A DNA stretch of 64,000 nt, taken from Pseudomonas frederiksbergensis (lineage in GTDB: Bacteria; Pseudomonadota; Gammaproteobacteria; Pseudomonadales; Pseudomonadaceae). Below are positions 36,298 to 45,495 of this stretch, piece after piece (the stretch's first letter is position 1; each line of letters opens with the position of its first letter). The notes below the pieces were generated by a model. The model had not been told where the DNA came from. It saw only the letters and a list, made by a program, of their open reading frames with translations, and did no database searches. The position numbers and the translations under genes were made by a program. The stretch spans positions 1-64,000 of the forward strand of contig NZ_MOBR01000045.1 in NCBI RefSeq assembly GCF_003732705.1, written 5' to 3'.

Positions 36298-36440
36298 GAG
36301 TTTGTGTAAGAACGGGTTAGAGAAATTTTGACGTTCAGAGTCGAAACGAAAATCGCGTCCCTACGCAAATTTCAGATCCGCTGAGCTGCAAATCACTAGC
36401 AGACATTAAAACTGAGCCTGAATTTTTACACAGCCTGGGC
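36298..36440. repeat. MITE-like element, copy A
   Basis: About 140 bases with ends TTTGTGTAAGAACG and AATTTTTACACAGCC. The core ACGAAAATCGCGTCCCTACG is shared, inverted, with copy B at 42427-42586 and differs by a few bases. No transposase is present. Confidence 0.6.
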
Positions 36441-36723
36441 CAATTGCTGTACTTGAGAAGTATCTGCGGAACCAGGGCGATCCATGCGGCCACGCTCGCA
36501 AGAACTTGCAATTTATATTCCATCAGAAACGGGAGTTTTTTTTCAGGATTTCCCTAGGCTGACTTTACAATTTCACGGGTCAAAGATAGCGATCTTAGGG
36601 AGCAATGGAGTAAAAAATCAACGTAGCCCCTTTTAACCCAACATGCGTTTATATCACCACCGATAGATCTGGAAATAATCTATTGGTGGTGCACACAGAA
36701 ATCTTGTTACTGATTGGAATTAC

Positions 36724-37635
36724 TCATATTTCCGGTCGGCGGTCCGGATGCTCCGCGTCAAAGCCTTGTTTGGGATGGGCTGGAAGCGGGTGGTCTTTCA
36801 TGAGATTGGGGAAGCGTAAATTAGGGTTAGCATCCAGTTGCTTCCATAGGCCGGCATACAGCTCATGAAGCTTAGGATCTGGCTGATATCCAAAGTTATT
36901 TATGGGTTCAGGTTCAGACTCAAATACTCCGCTGAGATAGCTAAACCCAGTGGAACTACCTAACGATGCGGCACGCTGATAATAGAACAGCGCACGTGGT
37001 TTGTTTTTTCTAGCTGTATCATAAAAACTTGCGGTTTTTTCTATGGCGTCGGGATTATCCTGAGCGCCAGCACATCGGTAATAGCGCTCAGCCATGTCAT
37101 CGTCCTGCTTATCCCTGGGGAGAGCAAAAGCGAAGTATTGGCCGATTTGAACCTGGGCCAATGGACTGCCTAATTGCGCTGCCTGGAACATATAAGAACT
37201 GGCCATCCGGTCCGACTTCAAAACCCCTTGACCATTTTCGGAAACCACGGCCCAGTTGTAATAACCCAGCGGGACTTTGAGCTTCACCATACGCTCGTAG
37301 AGATCGAGCATTTTATTGGTGTCTTGCTCAACGCCGGGTTGTCCTGGCCAGCCCGTGCGATAGAGTCCAGCTAGGTTGTGCATCGCCTTCCAATGATCTT
37401 TGGCGATGGCTTTTTCGTAGAGTCCGACGATGGTTTTCCAGTCTTTGACTCCTCGTACTTTCTCCAAGGCGCGGGCTTGTTGAAACCAGCGTTCAGCTTC
37501 AGCATCCAGCGGCGGGTTGTGGTCTTTTTCGTAGGCGCAGGTAAAGGTTGGATAGGCCATGGCCGGAGCTCCGCTCAACAAAAGTGAAAAAATGAGGGCA
37601 CAAAAATAGATGGCTTTAGTCAATGGCTTTGGCAT
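36724..37635 (-). CDS. Sel1-repeat protein, candidate immunity protein of the phospholipase effector
   Basis: A 303-residue exported protein with a Sec signal peptide (MPKPLTKAIYFCALIFSLLLSG). The rest is Sel1/tetratricopeptide-like repeats (KAIAKDHWKAMHNLAGLYRTG..., AAQLGSPLAQVQIGQYF..., AASLGSSTGFSYLSGVFE). Its start overlaps the end of the effector gene by 20 bases. Tle5-family phospholipase D effectors are often paired with Sel1-repeat periplasmic immunity proteins, so this is the probable antidote; binding is inferred from position and type. Confidence 0.8.
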   Translation of the reverse strand: MPKPLTKAIYFCALIFSLLLSGAPAMAYPTFTCAYEKDHNPPLDAEAERWFQQARALEKVRGVKDWKTIVGLYEKAIAKDHWKAMHNLAGLYRTGWPGQPGVEQDTNKMLDLYERMVKLKVPLGYYNWAVVSENGQGVLKSDRMASSYMFQAAQLGSPLAQVQIGQYFAFALPRDKQDDDMAERYYRCAGAQDNPDAIEKTASFYDTARKNKPRALFYYQRAASLGSSTGFSYLSGVFESEPEPINNFGYQPDPKLHELYAGLWKQLDANPNLRFPNLMKDHPLPAHPKQGFDAEHPDRRPEI

Positions 37636-39826
37636 AAGGCGTCTCCACGTCCCAAAAACGCGTTAGATGGGCTATCAATGGCTCATTTTTGTTTTTATTT
37701 TCCCAGTTTTTATCCATCACATCGTTCCATTTTTTGAAGTTTTTAGTTGCATCACAGCGCCCCTTGTCATCGTTAAACGACTTACCGACATGCAACTTCC
37801 ACAACTCCTCCCGCCAATGCTTGGCCAGCTCAGCATCCGGTGCAGCCAGTCCTAATTCAGAGTCGGTATGCAGACTGCGCGTGTTGATATTCGCCGAACT
37901 GAGCAGACTAAAGACATCGTCCACCACCAACAGTTTTGAGTGTACGTAGATTCCACGGAAAAACGCCTGCTCCCCTTCGGACAACGTGCTGCCCGGCTCG
38001 GGGCTACACGCCGTTAGCGTCGCGATGACGACCTTGAGACCCGGTAAATCCTTGAGGGTGTAAGGTTTTGGATCGTCACTGTCATCCGATTTCGGCTTGC
38101 TGAGTTCAGGAATATCTTTTGGTTTGAGGCCGCCCAGGCGCTCTTCTAACTCAGGCGTGACCCCTTTTTTCTCTAGCTCGGTAATATCGTTTTTCAGCCA
38201 TCCGATTTGTTTGAGCTGATTCCTCTGCACGCCGGGATTGGGACTCAGGTTCTCGTTTAGAAAAGCTAAACGGCTGCGTTTTTGCAACATTTCCTCCACC
38301 AGCGTGCGCTGAGCCTGAGGCATCAGTTGCTCCTGCCCCAGTTCCTGCAAGGTGGCATAGGTGGTGCTGGAAAAGCCCTTGTCGTTCGGGTTGTTGGTGA
38401 CCACGAACAAGTACAAATCTTTGTCTCTGCCTTTTGCGATATAAGCAGCCGCCAGCTCGCGCAACTGTTTGGCAAACGGAGGGTAACGAAAATACTGGTT
38501 TTCAAAATAGGCGTAGTTGCGCACGTTGCCTAAAGCCTTGTGGTACAGCTCCAGAATCGAGGTCTCTGCACCTTCTTGCGGTTGCGTACGGCAAATCTGC
38601 GCCATGGTTGAACCGGCGGCTTTGAAATTGTCCGGTTTGATGGCCTGGCGTTGATCGCGCAGGCCATCGGCAAACCATTTCTTGACCCAAAAGGTTTCCC
38701 GATCCCAGGCGGTGCTGAAGTTGTGGTTCAGGTCATGCAGGGCAGGGCCCTGTACTTTCATGGACAAATCCTGCCATGGACCGAAGCCTGGGCTACGCCG
38801 AGCGGCTTTGTCGTCATACAGGTGCGCGCTGGTATCCCAATAATTGCGATGCATGTTGTGCCCCATGACGAAGCCAACCGCGTTCGCAGTGTCTTCATAG
38901 TCCACTAACACCATCTTCTGGTGGTGGCTGGCAAACAGGGTCAACAGCAACATATGCGCAAAGTTGGTATCGGGTGCTTCCCCTTTCATCAATCGATAAA
39001 GGGTCGCTAGGCGTCCTTTTTCATTGCGCATCTGCGGTCCGCGTATGGCGGCATTCAGGGGTATTTCAGTGGAAAAGTCTCGGGTGCGGAACTCGACGTT
39101 CTGCATCCGCCCATCGTGGACGCGGCTGAACCACTCCCGCGTATATTCCTCCTCCTGCGGGGAATATTTTGGCGCCCCCGATCCTTTGAGTTTGTTGTAG
39201 CCTCCTTGCCCGTTCAGTTGTGCTTCGATGTCGGTCAGAATGTCCTGCAGCTCCTTTTCGCGCTTATCGTAGCGATAGCCGCTGGTGCCGTACTCAGGGA
39301 TTTGCCCGGCGCGAAGTTTGGTCAATTCATGTTGGTGAATTGTGCGGCGATACTCCAGTTGCTGGCGAGCCTGCACAGAGCTATCAGACGCTGCGCTCCC
39401 TCTAGCCATACCCGACCCCGCAGCAGTGCCTCCCGAGCCCGCCAGACCATCGCCAATGATGGTGTTTTCAACAAAGTTGGCCAGCGGGTTCTTCCAGATC
39501 AGAACACGGGTCTTTACGCCATTGCGACCTCGAACATCCAGTAGCTCACCGATGCGATCGCTGCCGGGCTTGAAACGCATCGCCGGGTCGAATCCCCAGC
39601 TGATGATTTCGACACTCTTAGTCGCGGCCTGAATGGCATCGTAGACAGCACCAAACGCCTTATCACCGTTGATCAACGGGGTGATCTTGATGCCGGCTCG
39701 CGGTGGGTACATGGCTTTGGCCGCGAACCAGTCCATGGTCAAGGCAGTGGACTTGTGCTCTTTCGGCGTCAGCTGGATCACTTCTTTGCTGTAATCAGTC
39801 GTCATTCGATTGCTTCCTGCACTCAA
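37616..39826 (-). CDS. Type VI secretion phospholipase D effector (Tle5-like)
   Basis: A 736-residue PLD superfamily protein. Two HKD motifs are intact: H302-Q-K304-MVLVD and H629-S-K631-LLVVDD, the second followed by SSANINTR. It would hydrolyse phospholipids in a target cell's membrane, with the adjacent Sel1 protein protecting the producer. There is no signal peptide; delivery would be on the VgrG encoded just upstream, whose stop overlaps this start. It resembles PldA/PldB of P. aeruginosa. Confidence 0.9.
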   Translation of the reverse strand: MSAGSNRMTTDYSKEVIQLTPKEHKSTALTMDWFAAKAMYPPRAGIKITPLINGDKAFGAVYDAIQAATKSVEIISWGFDPAMRFKPGSDRIGELLDVRGRNGVKTRVLIWKNPLANFVENTIIGDGLAGSGGTAAGSGMARGSAASDSSVQARQQLEYRRTIHQHELTKLRAGQIPEYGTSGYRYDKREKELQDILTDIEAQLNGQGGYNKLKGSGAPKYSPQEEEYTREWFSRVHDGRMQNVEFRTRDFSTEIPLNAAIRGPQMRNEKGRLATLYRLMKGEAPDTNFAHMLLLTLFASHHQKMVLVDYEDTANAVGFVMGHNMHRNYWDTSAHLYDDKAARRSPGFGPWQDLSMKVQGPALHDLNHNFSTAWDRETFWVKKWFADGLRDQRQAIKPDNFKAAGSTMAQICRTQPQEGAETSILELYHKALGNVRNYAYFENQYFRYPPFAKQLRELAAAYIAKGRDKDLYLFVVTNNPNDKGFSSTTYATLQELGQEQLMPQAQRTLVEEMLQKRSRLAFLNENLSPNPGVQRNQLKQIGWLKNDITELEKKGVTPELEERLGGLKPKDIPELSKPKSDDSDDPKPYTLKDLPGLKVVIATLTACSPEPGSTLSEGEQAFFRGIYVHSKLLVVDDVFSLLSSANINTRSLHTDSELGLAAPDAELAKHWREELWKLHVGKSFNDDKGRCDATKNFKKWNDVMDKNWENKNKNEPLIAHLTRFWDVETPYAKAID

Positions 39827-42183
39827 AGGCTCGTCGGCTTGTTTGCCGGGTTCAGGGCGGCGCCGCGATAATCATCCGTTGAGCCCAAAGGTTCAAGTTG
39901 ATCGGCTTGCGCGTGGTAGTCGCGATACCCCTGGCGCGCCAATTGCTGATTTTGTGAACCTGCTTCGCCGCTGACTTCCTTAGGCTCGATCTCGAAGCGA
40001 TGACCGTTCACCAGTTCAACTGCATAAGTCTGGGTGCCTGGGACGTGATCAAACTTGATCACGCCGTCTTCGCCGGTCAGGCCTTCCTGAATCACGGCGC
40101 CATCGGCGAACAGCGTATAGGGTTCATCTTCGTACCCGGGATGACCGGGCACCGCACTGATGGTTGCGCTGAGTTTGTGAATGACTTCCGGCGCCGGTTG
40201 TGACTCGCCACGCTCGGGGACTTCGCCTGCCTTGTCAGAAGCGGCGGGCAGGGGCACCAGCGGCAAGAGCGCGGCGTTTCCGGTCCCGACACCCGGCGCC
40301 CCTCCGGCATTCAATTTGATGACCGGCCCCACCACGGTTATGCCTCCCGCATCCAGCTTGATGAAACTCCCGCCGGCTTTCACGGTGAGTTCCATACCTG
40401 CTTCGATGACCATCTTTTGCCCGGCCTTGAGATGGATTTCCTTGCCCGCCGCCATCAATTGCGCGGTACCCAGTTTGATGTGCTGGTTTTGGCCGACCAC
40501 CAAGTGATCGTCAGCTTTCACCTCCACTTTGCGGTCCGCAACCGTGGTGCGATGTTCTTCAGCCTTGAGCTCGGTGTAAGTGTTCTTCTCCACCGTATCG
40601 TGCCGCTCATTGCCCACCCGAATCTTCTGATCATGCTCAACATTTTCATCCCAATCCCGCTGGGCATGCAGGTAGATTTGTTCCGCACCTTTCTTGTCTT
40701 CAATCCGCAGTTCGTTGTACCCGCCGCCGCCCGGTGAGCTCAGGGTTTTGAACACGGTGCGGGTTTTGTTGGCCGGGAGCTCGTAGGGAACCTGGTTTTC
40801 CTTGTGGTACAGGCACCCGGTCACCAGTGGCTGATCGGGGTCGCCTTCGAGGAAGGTGACGAGGACTTCCATGCCGATGCGTGGGATGGCGATGGCGCCG
40901 TAGCGGTCGCCGGCCCAACTACTGGAGACACGCATCCAGCAGCTGGTTTTGTCGTCGGCCTGGCCTTCCCGGTCCCAGTGGAATTGCACCTTGATGCGGC
41001 CGTACTGGTCGCAGTGGATTTCTTCGCCTTTGGGGCCGGTGACCATCGCCGTTTGGCTGCCGAGGACCCGGGGTTTCGGGTGTTGCAGCGCCGGGCGGTA
41101 GAACACGGCCCACGGGGTGGCGAGGAAGCGGTTGCGGTAGCCTTGGTGGAAGTCGTCTTTGTTGTCGGTGGTGTCGCTGGTCACCGACTCTTCGAGGACT
41201 TGCGGTTGTTTGCCTTCGTGGAAGATTTCCGTGAGCAACCAGAGGTCGTTCCACTCGGTGCGCGGGTGGTCGGAGAGTTCCAGGAAGTGGCCGCTAACCA
41301 ACGTGGTCTGGTCGCCGTGGCCTTCGGCTTGTTGATAATCCGCGCGGTGACGTTCGAGGGTGCGTTGGCTAAGGAACTTGCCCCGCGCACGGTCGATGAA
41401 GCGGCCCGGATAGTCGTAATCCTCCAGATCCGGCTCGGTGCTTTCGCCGTCAGGTTTGTAGGCGGACTCCAGTTGCAGGCGTGGTTTTTCAAAGTCGTAG
41501 TCGCGCCGAGTAACACGACCGGTGCGGGTTTCCAGTCGCAACTTGAAGCCCTTGATCACCGGCTCATCAGCGACCAAGCCGCTGCCTTGCACATAAGCGG
41601 TCGGCTGGCCGAGTTTCGGGAACACGGTCTGGTCGTCGCCGAACACCAGCAAGTGGCCCTTGGGCGTGTGCTGGAAGTGGTAGTGAATGCCTTCTTCCTC
41701 GCACAACCGCTGGACGAAATGCAGGTCGGTTTCGTCGTACTGCACGCAATAGTCGCGATCCGGGCACGGCACGCTCAACTGGAAGTTGTAGGCGTTGCCC
41801 TTAATGCCGTGCTCGTCGAGGATCAGCGCGATGATCTTCGGCACCGACATCTGCTGGTAGATGCGCTGGTTGGTGCGGTGCTTCAAGTAGCTCAGTTGCG
41901 GCACCAGCGTCAGGCGGTAGCGGGTCAGGCGTTTGCCGGCATCGCCTTGGGCGATGCGGTAGATCTGGCCGTGGATGCCGCTGCCGGCCGCGTCAAGAGC
42001 CAGGAACGCCTGTTTGTGCAGCAAGGTCTCCAAGTCCAGGTCGGGATTTTCACTGACCAACTCCACATCGAATGCGTAGGTTTGGCTGATACCTTCGGTG
42101 CCGGTAAACGAAAGCACTTGAAGATCGTGCTCAAGATTATCGATGGTCAGGCTGAAATGAGCTTGGTTGGCAGGACTGAACAT
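39823..42183 (-). CDS. vgrG: Type VI secretion spike protein VgrG with C-terminal extension
   Basis: A 786-residue VgrG/TssI. The start at 42183 is supported by GGAG upstream; a longer reading to 42366 lacks family similarity. The gp27-like N-terminal half and gp5-like needle are clear, ending in the repetitive beta-helix region (about 580-680). A C-terminal extension of about 130 residues (ATISAVPGHPGYEDEPYTLF...) resembles a transthyretin-like adaptor that often carries a PLD effector. No T6SS baseplate genes are in the window, so it is an orphan module that would use a T6SS elsewhere in the genome. Confidence 0.92.
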   Translation of the reverse strand: MFSPANQAHFSLTIDNLEHDLQVLSFTGTEGISQTYAFDVELVSENPDLDLETLLHKQAFLALDAAGSGIHGQIYRIAQGDAGKRLTRYRLTLVPQLSYLKHRTNQRIYQQMSVPKIIALILDEHGIKGNAYNFQLSVPCPDRDYCVQYDETDLHFVQRLCEEEGIHYHFQHTPKGHLLVFGDDQTVFPKLGQPTAYVQGSGLVADEPVIKGFKLRLETRTGRVTRRDYDFEKPRLQLESAYKPDGESTEPDLEDYDYPGRFIDRARGKFLSQRTLERHRADYQQAEGHGDQTTLVSGHFLELSDHPRTEWNDLWLLTEIFHEGKQPQVLEESVTSDTTDNKDDFHQGYRNRFLATPWAVFYRPALQHPKPRVLGSQTAMVTGPKGEEIHCDQYGRIKVQFHWDREGQADDKTSCWMRVSSSWAGDRYGAIAIPRIGMEVLVTFLEGDPDQPLVTGCLYHKENQVPYELPANKTRTVFKTLSSPGGGGYNELRIEDKKGAEQIYLHAQRDWDENVEHDQKIRVGNERHDTVEKNTYTELKAEEHRTTVADRKVEVKADDHLVVGQNQHIKLGTAQLMAAGKEIHLKAGQKMVIEAGMELTVKAGGSFIKLDAGGITVVGPVIKLNAGGAPGVGTGNAALLPLVPLPAASDKAGEVPERGESQPAPEVIHKLSATISAVPGHPGYEDEPYTLFADGAVIQEGLTGEDGVIKFDHVPGTQTYAVELVNGHRFEIEPKEVSGEAGSQNQQLARQGYRDYHAQADQLEPLGSTDDYRGAALNPANKPTSL

Positions 42184-42426
42184 CTCTTGGTGCTCCTTGA
42201 TGTGGTGTAGTTCTTCCGTAAAAACCCAAGCTGCCTGTGAGGTATGTGGACTCAGTGCGAGCGGCAGTTTATGAGGCGCGCAATGATAACCTGCTTGAAC
42301 TGCGCAAGAAGTTGCGCAGTTGCCCGGAGAGAACCAGCACGTGGGAGATTCAAAGAATTGAAACAAAATATTTCTTGGTTTCGTTAACTACCACGCACTC
42401 ATCCGTCGAACGTCCGTTTCTGGCCC

Positions 42427-42586
42427 AGAGTGTGTAAAAACGCAGACACCGTTTAGAAGTCTGCGTTGCTACGTAAAATCTGTCAGCGCTTGGCAAGTCG
42501 GCAGACCTGAAATTTGCGTAGGAACGCGATTTTCGTTCTGGTTCTGACCGTCATACCTGCTCTAAAACGTTTTTACACAGCCTCGG
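42427..42586. repeat. MITE-like element, copy B (inverted relative to copy A)
   Basis: About 155 bases with near-perfect ends TGTGTAAAAACG and CGTTTTTACACA. Reverse-complemented it matches copy A over the core with the ACGAAAATCGCG...CCTACGCAAATTTCAG pattern. Copies A and B bracket the vgrG-effector-immunity module in opposite orientation. Confidence 0.65.
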
Positions 42587-42862
42587 CCGTTTTCAGCCGG
42601 TCATGACAGGCGGAAAACGGCCAAAAGCAGACCTTCAACCTAGCGAGTTTCGTCACGATGGGAACATCACCTGCTTGCTTACGATCAAGCAGTATCCAAA
42701 CCCCCGGGCGTTCAATGTCGGCAACGCTGCCAGTAACAACATCTTCGACTACCCTACTCACCTGAAAGGTAAACCCAGATATCGACCTGGGTACGGTGCC
42801 TTCAGCACACAAACAAGCATGGATCCAGACAAGTTACTTCATTTAATAGGACAGGTTACAAA
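42587..42862 (+). ncRNA. Possible structured RNA upstream of the reverse transcriptase
   Basis: Several short hairpins (for example ACCCAG/CTGGGT about 42773-42795 and TTGCTT/AAGCA near 42670-42690) lie in a gap just before the reverse-transcriptase start. Some defence-type reverse transcriptases (DRT2, DRT9) use an upstream non-coding RNA as template; whether this one does is not shown. A 126-codon reading in this region overlaps the RT gene and is not called. Confidence 0.3.
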
Positions 42863-44503
42863 ATGGACGACGAACGATTTGTGTTTGAAGCGCTTACCCG
42901 ATTCAACTACTTCCCTAATCAAAAGCAGGGCGTTGGCGAGATTCCACCGATCTTCGATTCCAGACGATTCACACCCGAAGTAGTTCTTCGAATCATCCAG
43001 GAGCCAGACGCATGCGATGAACGTGCAAAGGACCCAGAGAGCAATAAGGCAGGAAGGCCTTCGAAGGGCTTTGATTTTGTTGAATATGCGTCCACTCGGT
43101 ATAACAACGTGCCCAGACTTCTAGGAATTCCCCATCCGCAGGCATACGGGCGGCTTGCAAAATGTATCTCTGAAAATTGGGAGCACATGCGGGGAATCTG
43201 CGATAACGAAAGTAGTAAAATCAAACCATACTTCCATGCTGACAAACGATTGGTAGTGATGAACTACGACAGCTTTCGAGAGAAAGTTCTGGAGAAAAGC
43301 CGGACATCATTCGGCAAGCGTTACTTGGTGAATACGGACGTTGCAAGTTGCTTTAACTCTGTTTATACGCATGCTATTGAATGGGCGGGAATGGGTGAGG
43401 AAGAAGCCAAGAGACAGCTTGGGGTAAAGGACAACAGCAACAAGCACTGGTCTAAAGAATTGGATAAGTGGCAAAGGAATACACGACGTCTTGAAACTCA
43501 GGGCATTACAATCGGACCAGCGACATCGACAGTCATCGTAGAACTTATACTTGGCGTAGTGGACGAGAGACTACGTGAAGAAGAATATGAATTTGTGCGA
43601 TATGTTGATGATTATGTATGTTATTGCGCAGATTCATCGGAGGCCGAACGCTTTTTGCAAAAGCTTGCCAGCGAATTGAAAAAGTTCAAGTTCTCATTAA
43701 ACTTATCGAAAACCAAAGTCGAACCATTGCCCGCTGCAATACAAACGGACTGGGTGGCAAAACTTCATGCCGCACTTCCTCAAAAAGTTGGCGAAGGCAA
43801 GAAGTATGACACGGATGATACGATACACTTTTTAGAATATGCGATTTCACTCAACAATCAAACACCGGATGGCAGCGTATTAAAATACGCTATGCAGCAA
43901 CTAATCCACTTGCTTAATGATGATTGGATCAGAGTTGTCACTGACTATGTGACAAACTTGAGCTGGCATTACCCGCTATTACTGCCCTACTTGGGGATAA
44001 TTTTTGAAAAGCATGAAGTTCAACACTCTGACTACGAGGAAAGGCTAAACCAAATCATAATCGAGAACTCCAAAAATGGGCGCTCGGATGGAATGTGCTG
44101 GCCTCTACACTTCATCGGCAAGCATGGACTGGCCCTCAACACATTAGCAGAAGCGGCGGTTATCAATTCTCAAGACTGCCTGTCAATGTGTATATTGATG
44201 AAAATAACCGGCTGGACAGAGAACCTACAACGAGTATTCGAAACCCTAAGCGAACTTGATGTTTATCAAAAAGATCGGCAGTGGGTGTTTCTTTATCAAG
44301 CTTTTATCAAGGGGTACATACCCAACCCCTACAAATCGCCCGTATTCGAAATCATGAAAGAAATGGAGGTTGACTTCATGCCACCAGAAGGAAATGAAAG
44401 CCTAGCTGAATCGTATTGCACCCATCTGGAATTTGCAGATGCGTTTGAGCCAGAGCATGGGCCATATACATTCGAAGAATTCGTACAACGGCGTCCTGCC
44501 TAA
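42863..44503 (+). CDS. Reverse transcriptase of the unknown/Abi (DRT) type
   Basis: A 546-residue RT. The catalytic YVDD box is at residues 247-250 (FVRYVDDYVCYC), preceded by the NTDVASCFNSVY finger region (residues about 160-175) and QGITIGPATS. The palm is followed by a C-terminal domain of about 200 residues without a recognised fold. It is not group II intron-like (no maturase X or endonuclease seen) and not a retron (no msr/msd obvious). It most resembles the UG/Abi/DRT defence RTs; DRT4-like is my best guess with low confidence. AGGA lies upstream of the start. Confidence 0.75.
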   Translation: MDDERFVFEALTRFNYFPNQKQGVGEIPPIFDSRRFTPEVVLRIIQEPDACDERAKDPESNKAGRPSKGFDFVEYASTRYNNVPRLLGIPHPQAYGRLAKCISENWEHMRGICDNESSKIKPYFHADKRLVVMNYDSFREKVLEKSRTSFGKRYLVNTDVASCFNSVYTHAIEWAGMGEEEAKRQLGVKDNSNKHWSKELDKWQRNTRRLETQGITIGPATSTVIVELILGVVDERLREEEYEFVRYVDDYVCYCADSSEAERFLQKLASELKKFKFSLNLSKTKVEPLPAAIQTDWVAKLHAALPQKVGEGKKYDTDDTIHFLEYAISLNNQTPDGSVLKYAMQQLIHLLNDDWIRVVTDYVTNLSWHYPLLLPYLGIIFEKHEVQHSDYEERLNQIIIENSKNGRSDGMCWPLHFIGKHGLALNTLAEAAVINSQDCLSMCILMKITGWTENLQRVFETLSELDVYQKDRQWVFLYQAFIKGYIPNPYKSPVFEIMKEMEVDFMPPEGNESLAESYCTHLEFADAFEPEHGPYTFEEFVQRRPA

Positions 44504-44843
44504 AATTATTGAATTTTTTGAAGCCGTGACAGATTGATATTGGCAGCTACAGGCCATGGCTGATCGTCTTCTTTTGTCCGGTTGCTGTCTGTCACGAAGG
44601 GCAGCCACCGACCCATAGCGGCCGGTCGTATCCGACAGACCTGCCACATTGATTCGGGCCCTTAGCCGGTGCTGACCCACTGCGGAGCCGAGTCAAGGTA
44701 AGCAAACGAGACTAAGCACAACGCAGATTATGAAATATTAAAAGTTGGATAAGTGTTTTTTATGGGGTTGATAGTTTTAAAAAGCTGCGTATAGTGGTGG
44801 CGGGCCCGCTTTTAGGCTCCTTAAACAAACTTTTGGTGACTTT
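44504..44843. other. Intergenic region with dispersed inverted-repeat relic
   Basis: About 340 bases. It contains GTTGCTGTCTGTCACGAAGGGCAGCC near 44580-44605, a member of a degenerate family also seen at 46.05 kb and 51.53 kb, plus an AT-rich region before the helix-turn-helix gene. No gene is seen. Confidence 0.45.
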
Positions 44844-45275
44844 ATGCTCCCTTATCCTCGTGACCCTGATTTCCCTGCCGCATTGAAAGCCCGTCGCGAG
44901 CTGCGCGGCATGAGCCGCGCTGCGTTAGCCCGTGCCGCAGGTGTTCATGAGGTCATGCCCCGTCGTTATGAAGAACCCGATTGTGGTGAGTTCGCCCGTC
45001 CACGCCCGGACAGCACTTGGCTAGCGCTAAATCGTGCGTTGGGTTTTCAGATTCCTACGGATATTGATGACTTCATTAGCAAGACCGAATCGATCTACAG
45101 CTCCGGATTATTTGAAAGCGGTCCTCTGGACTCGAATAACCAGTGGGAGGACCCGCAAGCGGAAGCTGGCCAGGAGGTAGCGGCTGAGCTGATGCTTAAG
45201 GATGCTTCTCTGGAAGACATTGTGAAGTTGCTGCATAGCCGCAACATCGAACCTACTTTTCGTCACCTGATCTAG
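44844..45275 (+). CDS. XRE-like helix-turn-helix protein
   Basis: A 143-residue protein. The N-terminal region (ALKARRELRGMSRAALARAAGVHEVM) is a Cro/CI-type helix-turn-helix. The C-terminal part has EVAAELMLKDASLEDIVKLLH, a possible dimer/oligomer helix. It is transcribed rightward. It could regulate the adjacent RT or GC-rich relic, but this is untested. Confidence 0.65.
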   Translation: MLPYPRDPDFPAALKARRELRGMSRAALARAAGVHEVMPRRYEEPDCGEFARPRPDSTWLALNRALGFQIPTDIDDFISKTESIYSSGLFESGPLDSNNQWEDPQAEAGQEVAAELMLKDASLEDIVKLLHSRNIEPTFRHLI

Positions 45276-45283
45276 GGCGCGGT

Positions 45284-45495
45284 ATGCGGGCTGGAATTCA
45301 CGAGGAGACGCTGCGCGCCATGCTCGAAGGTGGCGCTGTGCGCGAGGTGCTGGCCAGCCAGGAGGCTGAAAGTAGACTTCGTCCGTCCGCCTGAGTGTCG
45401 TCGGTAGCCGCTGGCCGCCAGTGCGCTCGCGCCGCGAGGCACTGCGCACCTGGGCGAGTCTCTCTGCGGTCGGCCGCTTTGCCGTCGAGCTGTAA
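45284..45495 (+). pseudogene. GC-rich coding relic
   Basis: A GC-rich stretch that stands out from its neighbours. Frame one reads MRAGIHEETLRAMLEGGA... to 45394. The next frame continues as SVVGSRWPPVRSRREALRTW...AVGRFAVEL to 45495. The two parts are in different frames and have no convincing start together, so this looks like a remnant of a plasmid- or ICE-type gene. The family is not certain. Confidence 0.3.

Noticed and set aside
36724..42183. A complete T6SS locus
   Set aside because: Only vgrG, effector and immunity candidate are present; no baseplate, sheath or ATPase genes in the window.
42184..42366. N-terminal extension of VgrG
   Set aside because: The family start is at 42183, with a ribosome-binding site; the extension is unlike VgrG.
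42603..42983. 126-codon plus-strand reading before the reverse transcriptase
   Set aside because: It overlaps the RT start by about 120 bases in another frame and its amino-acid sequence is low quality.
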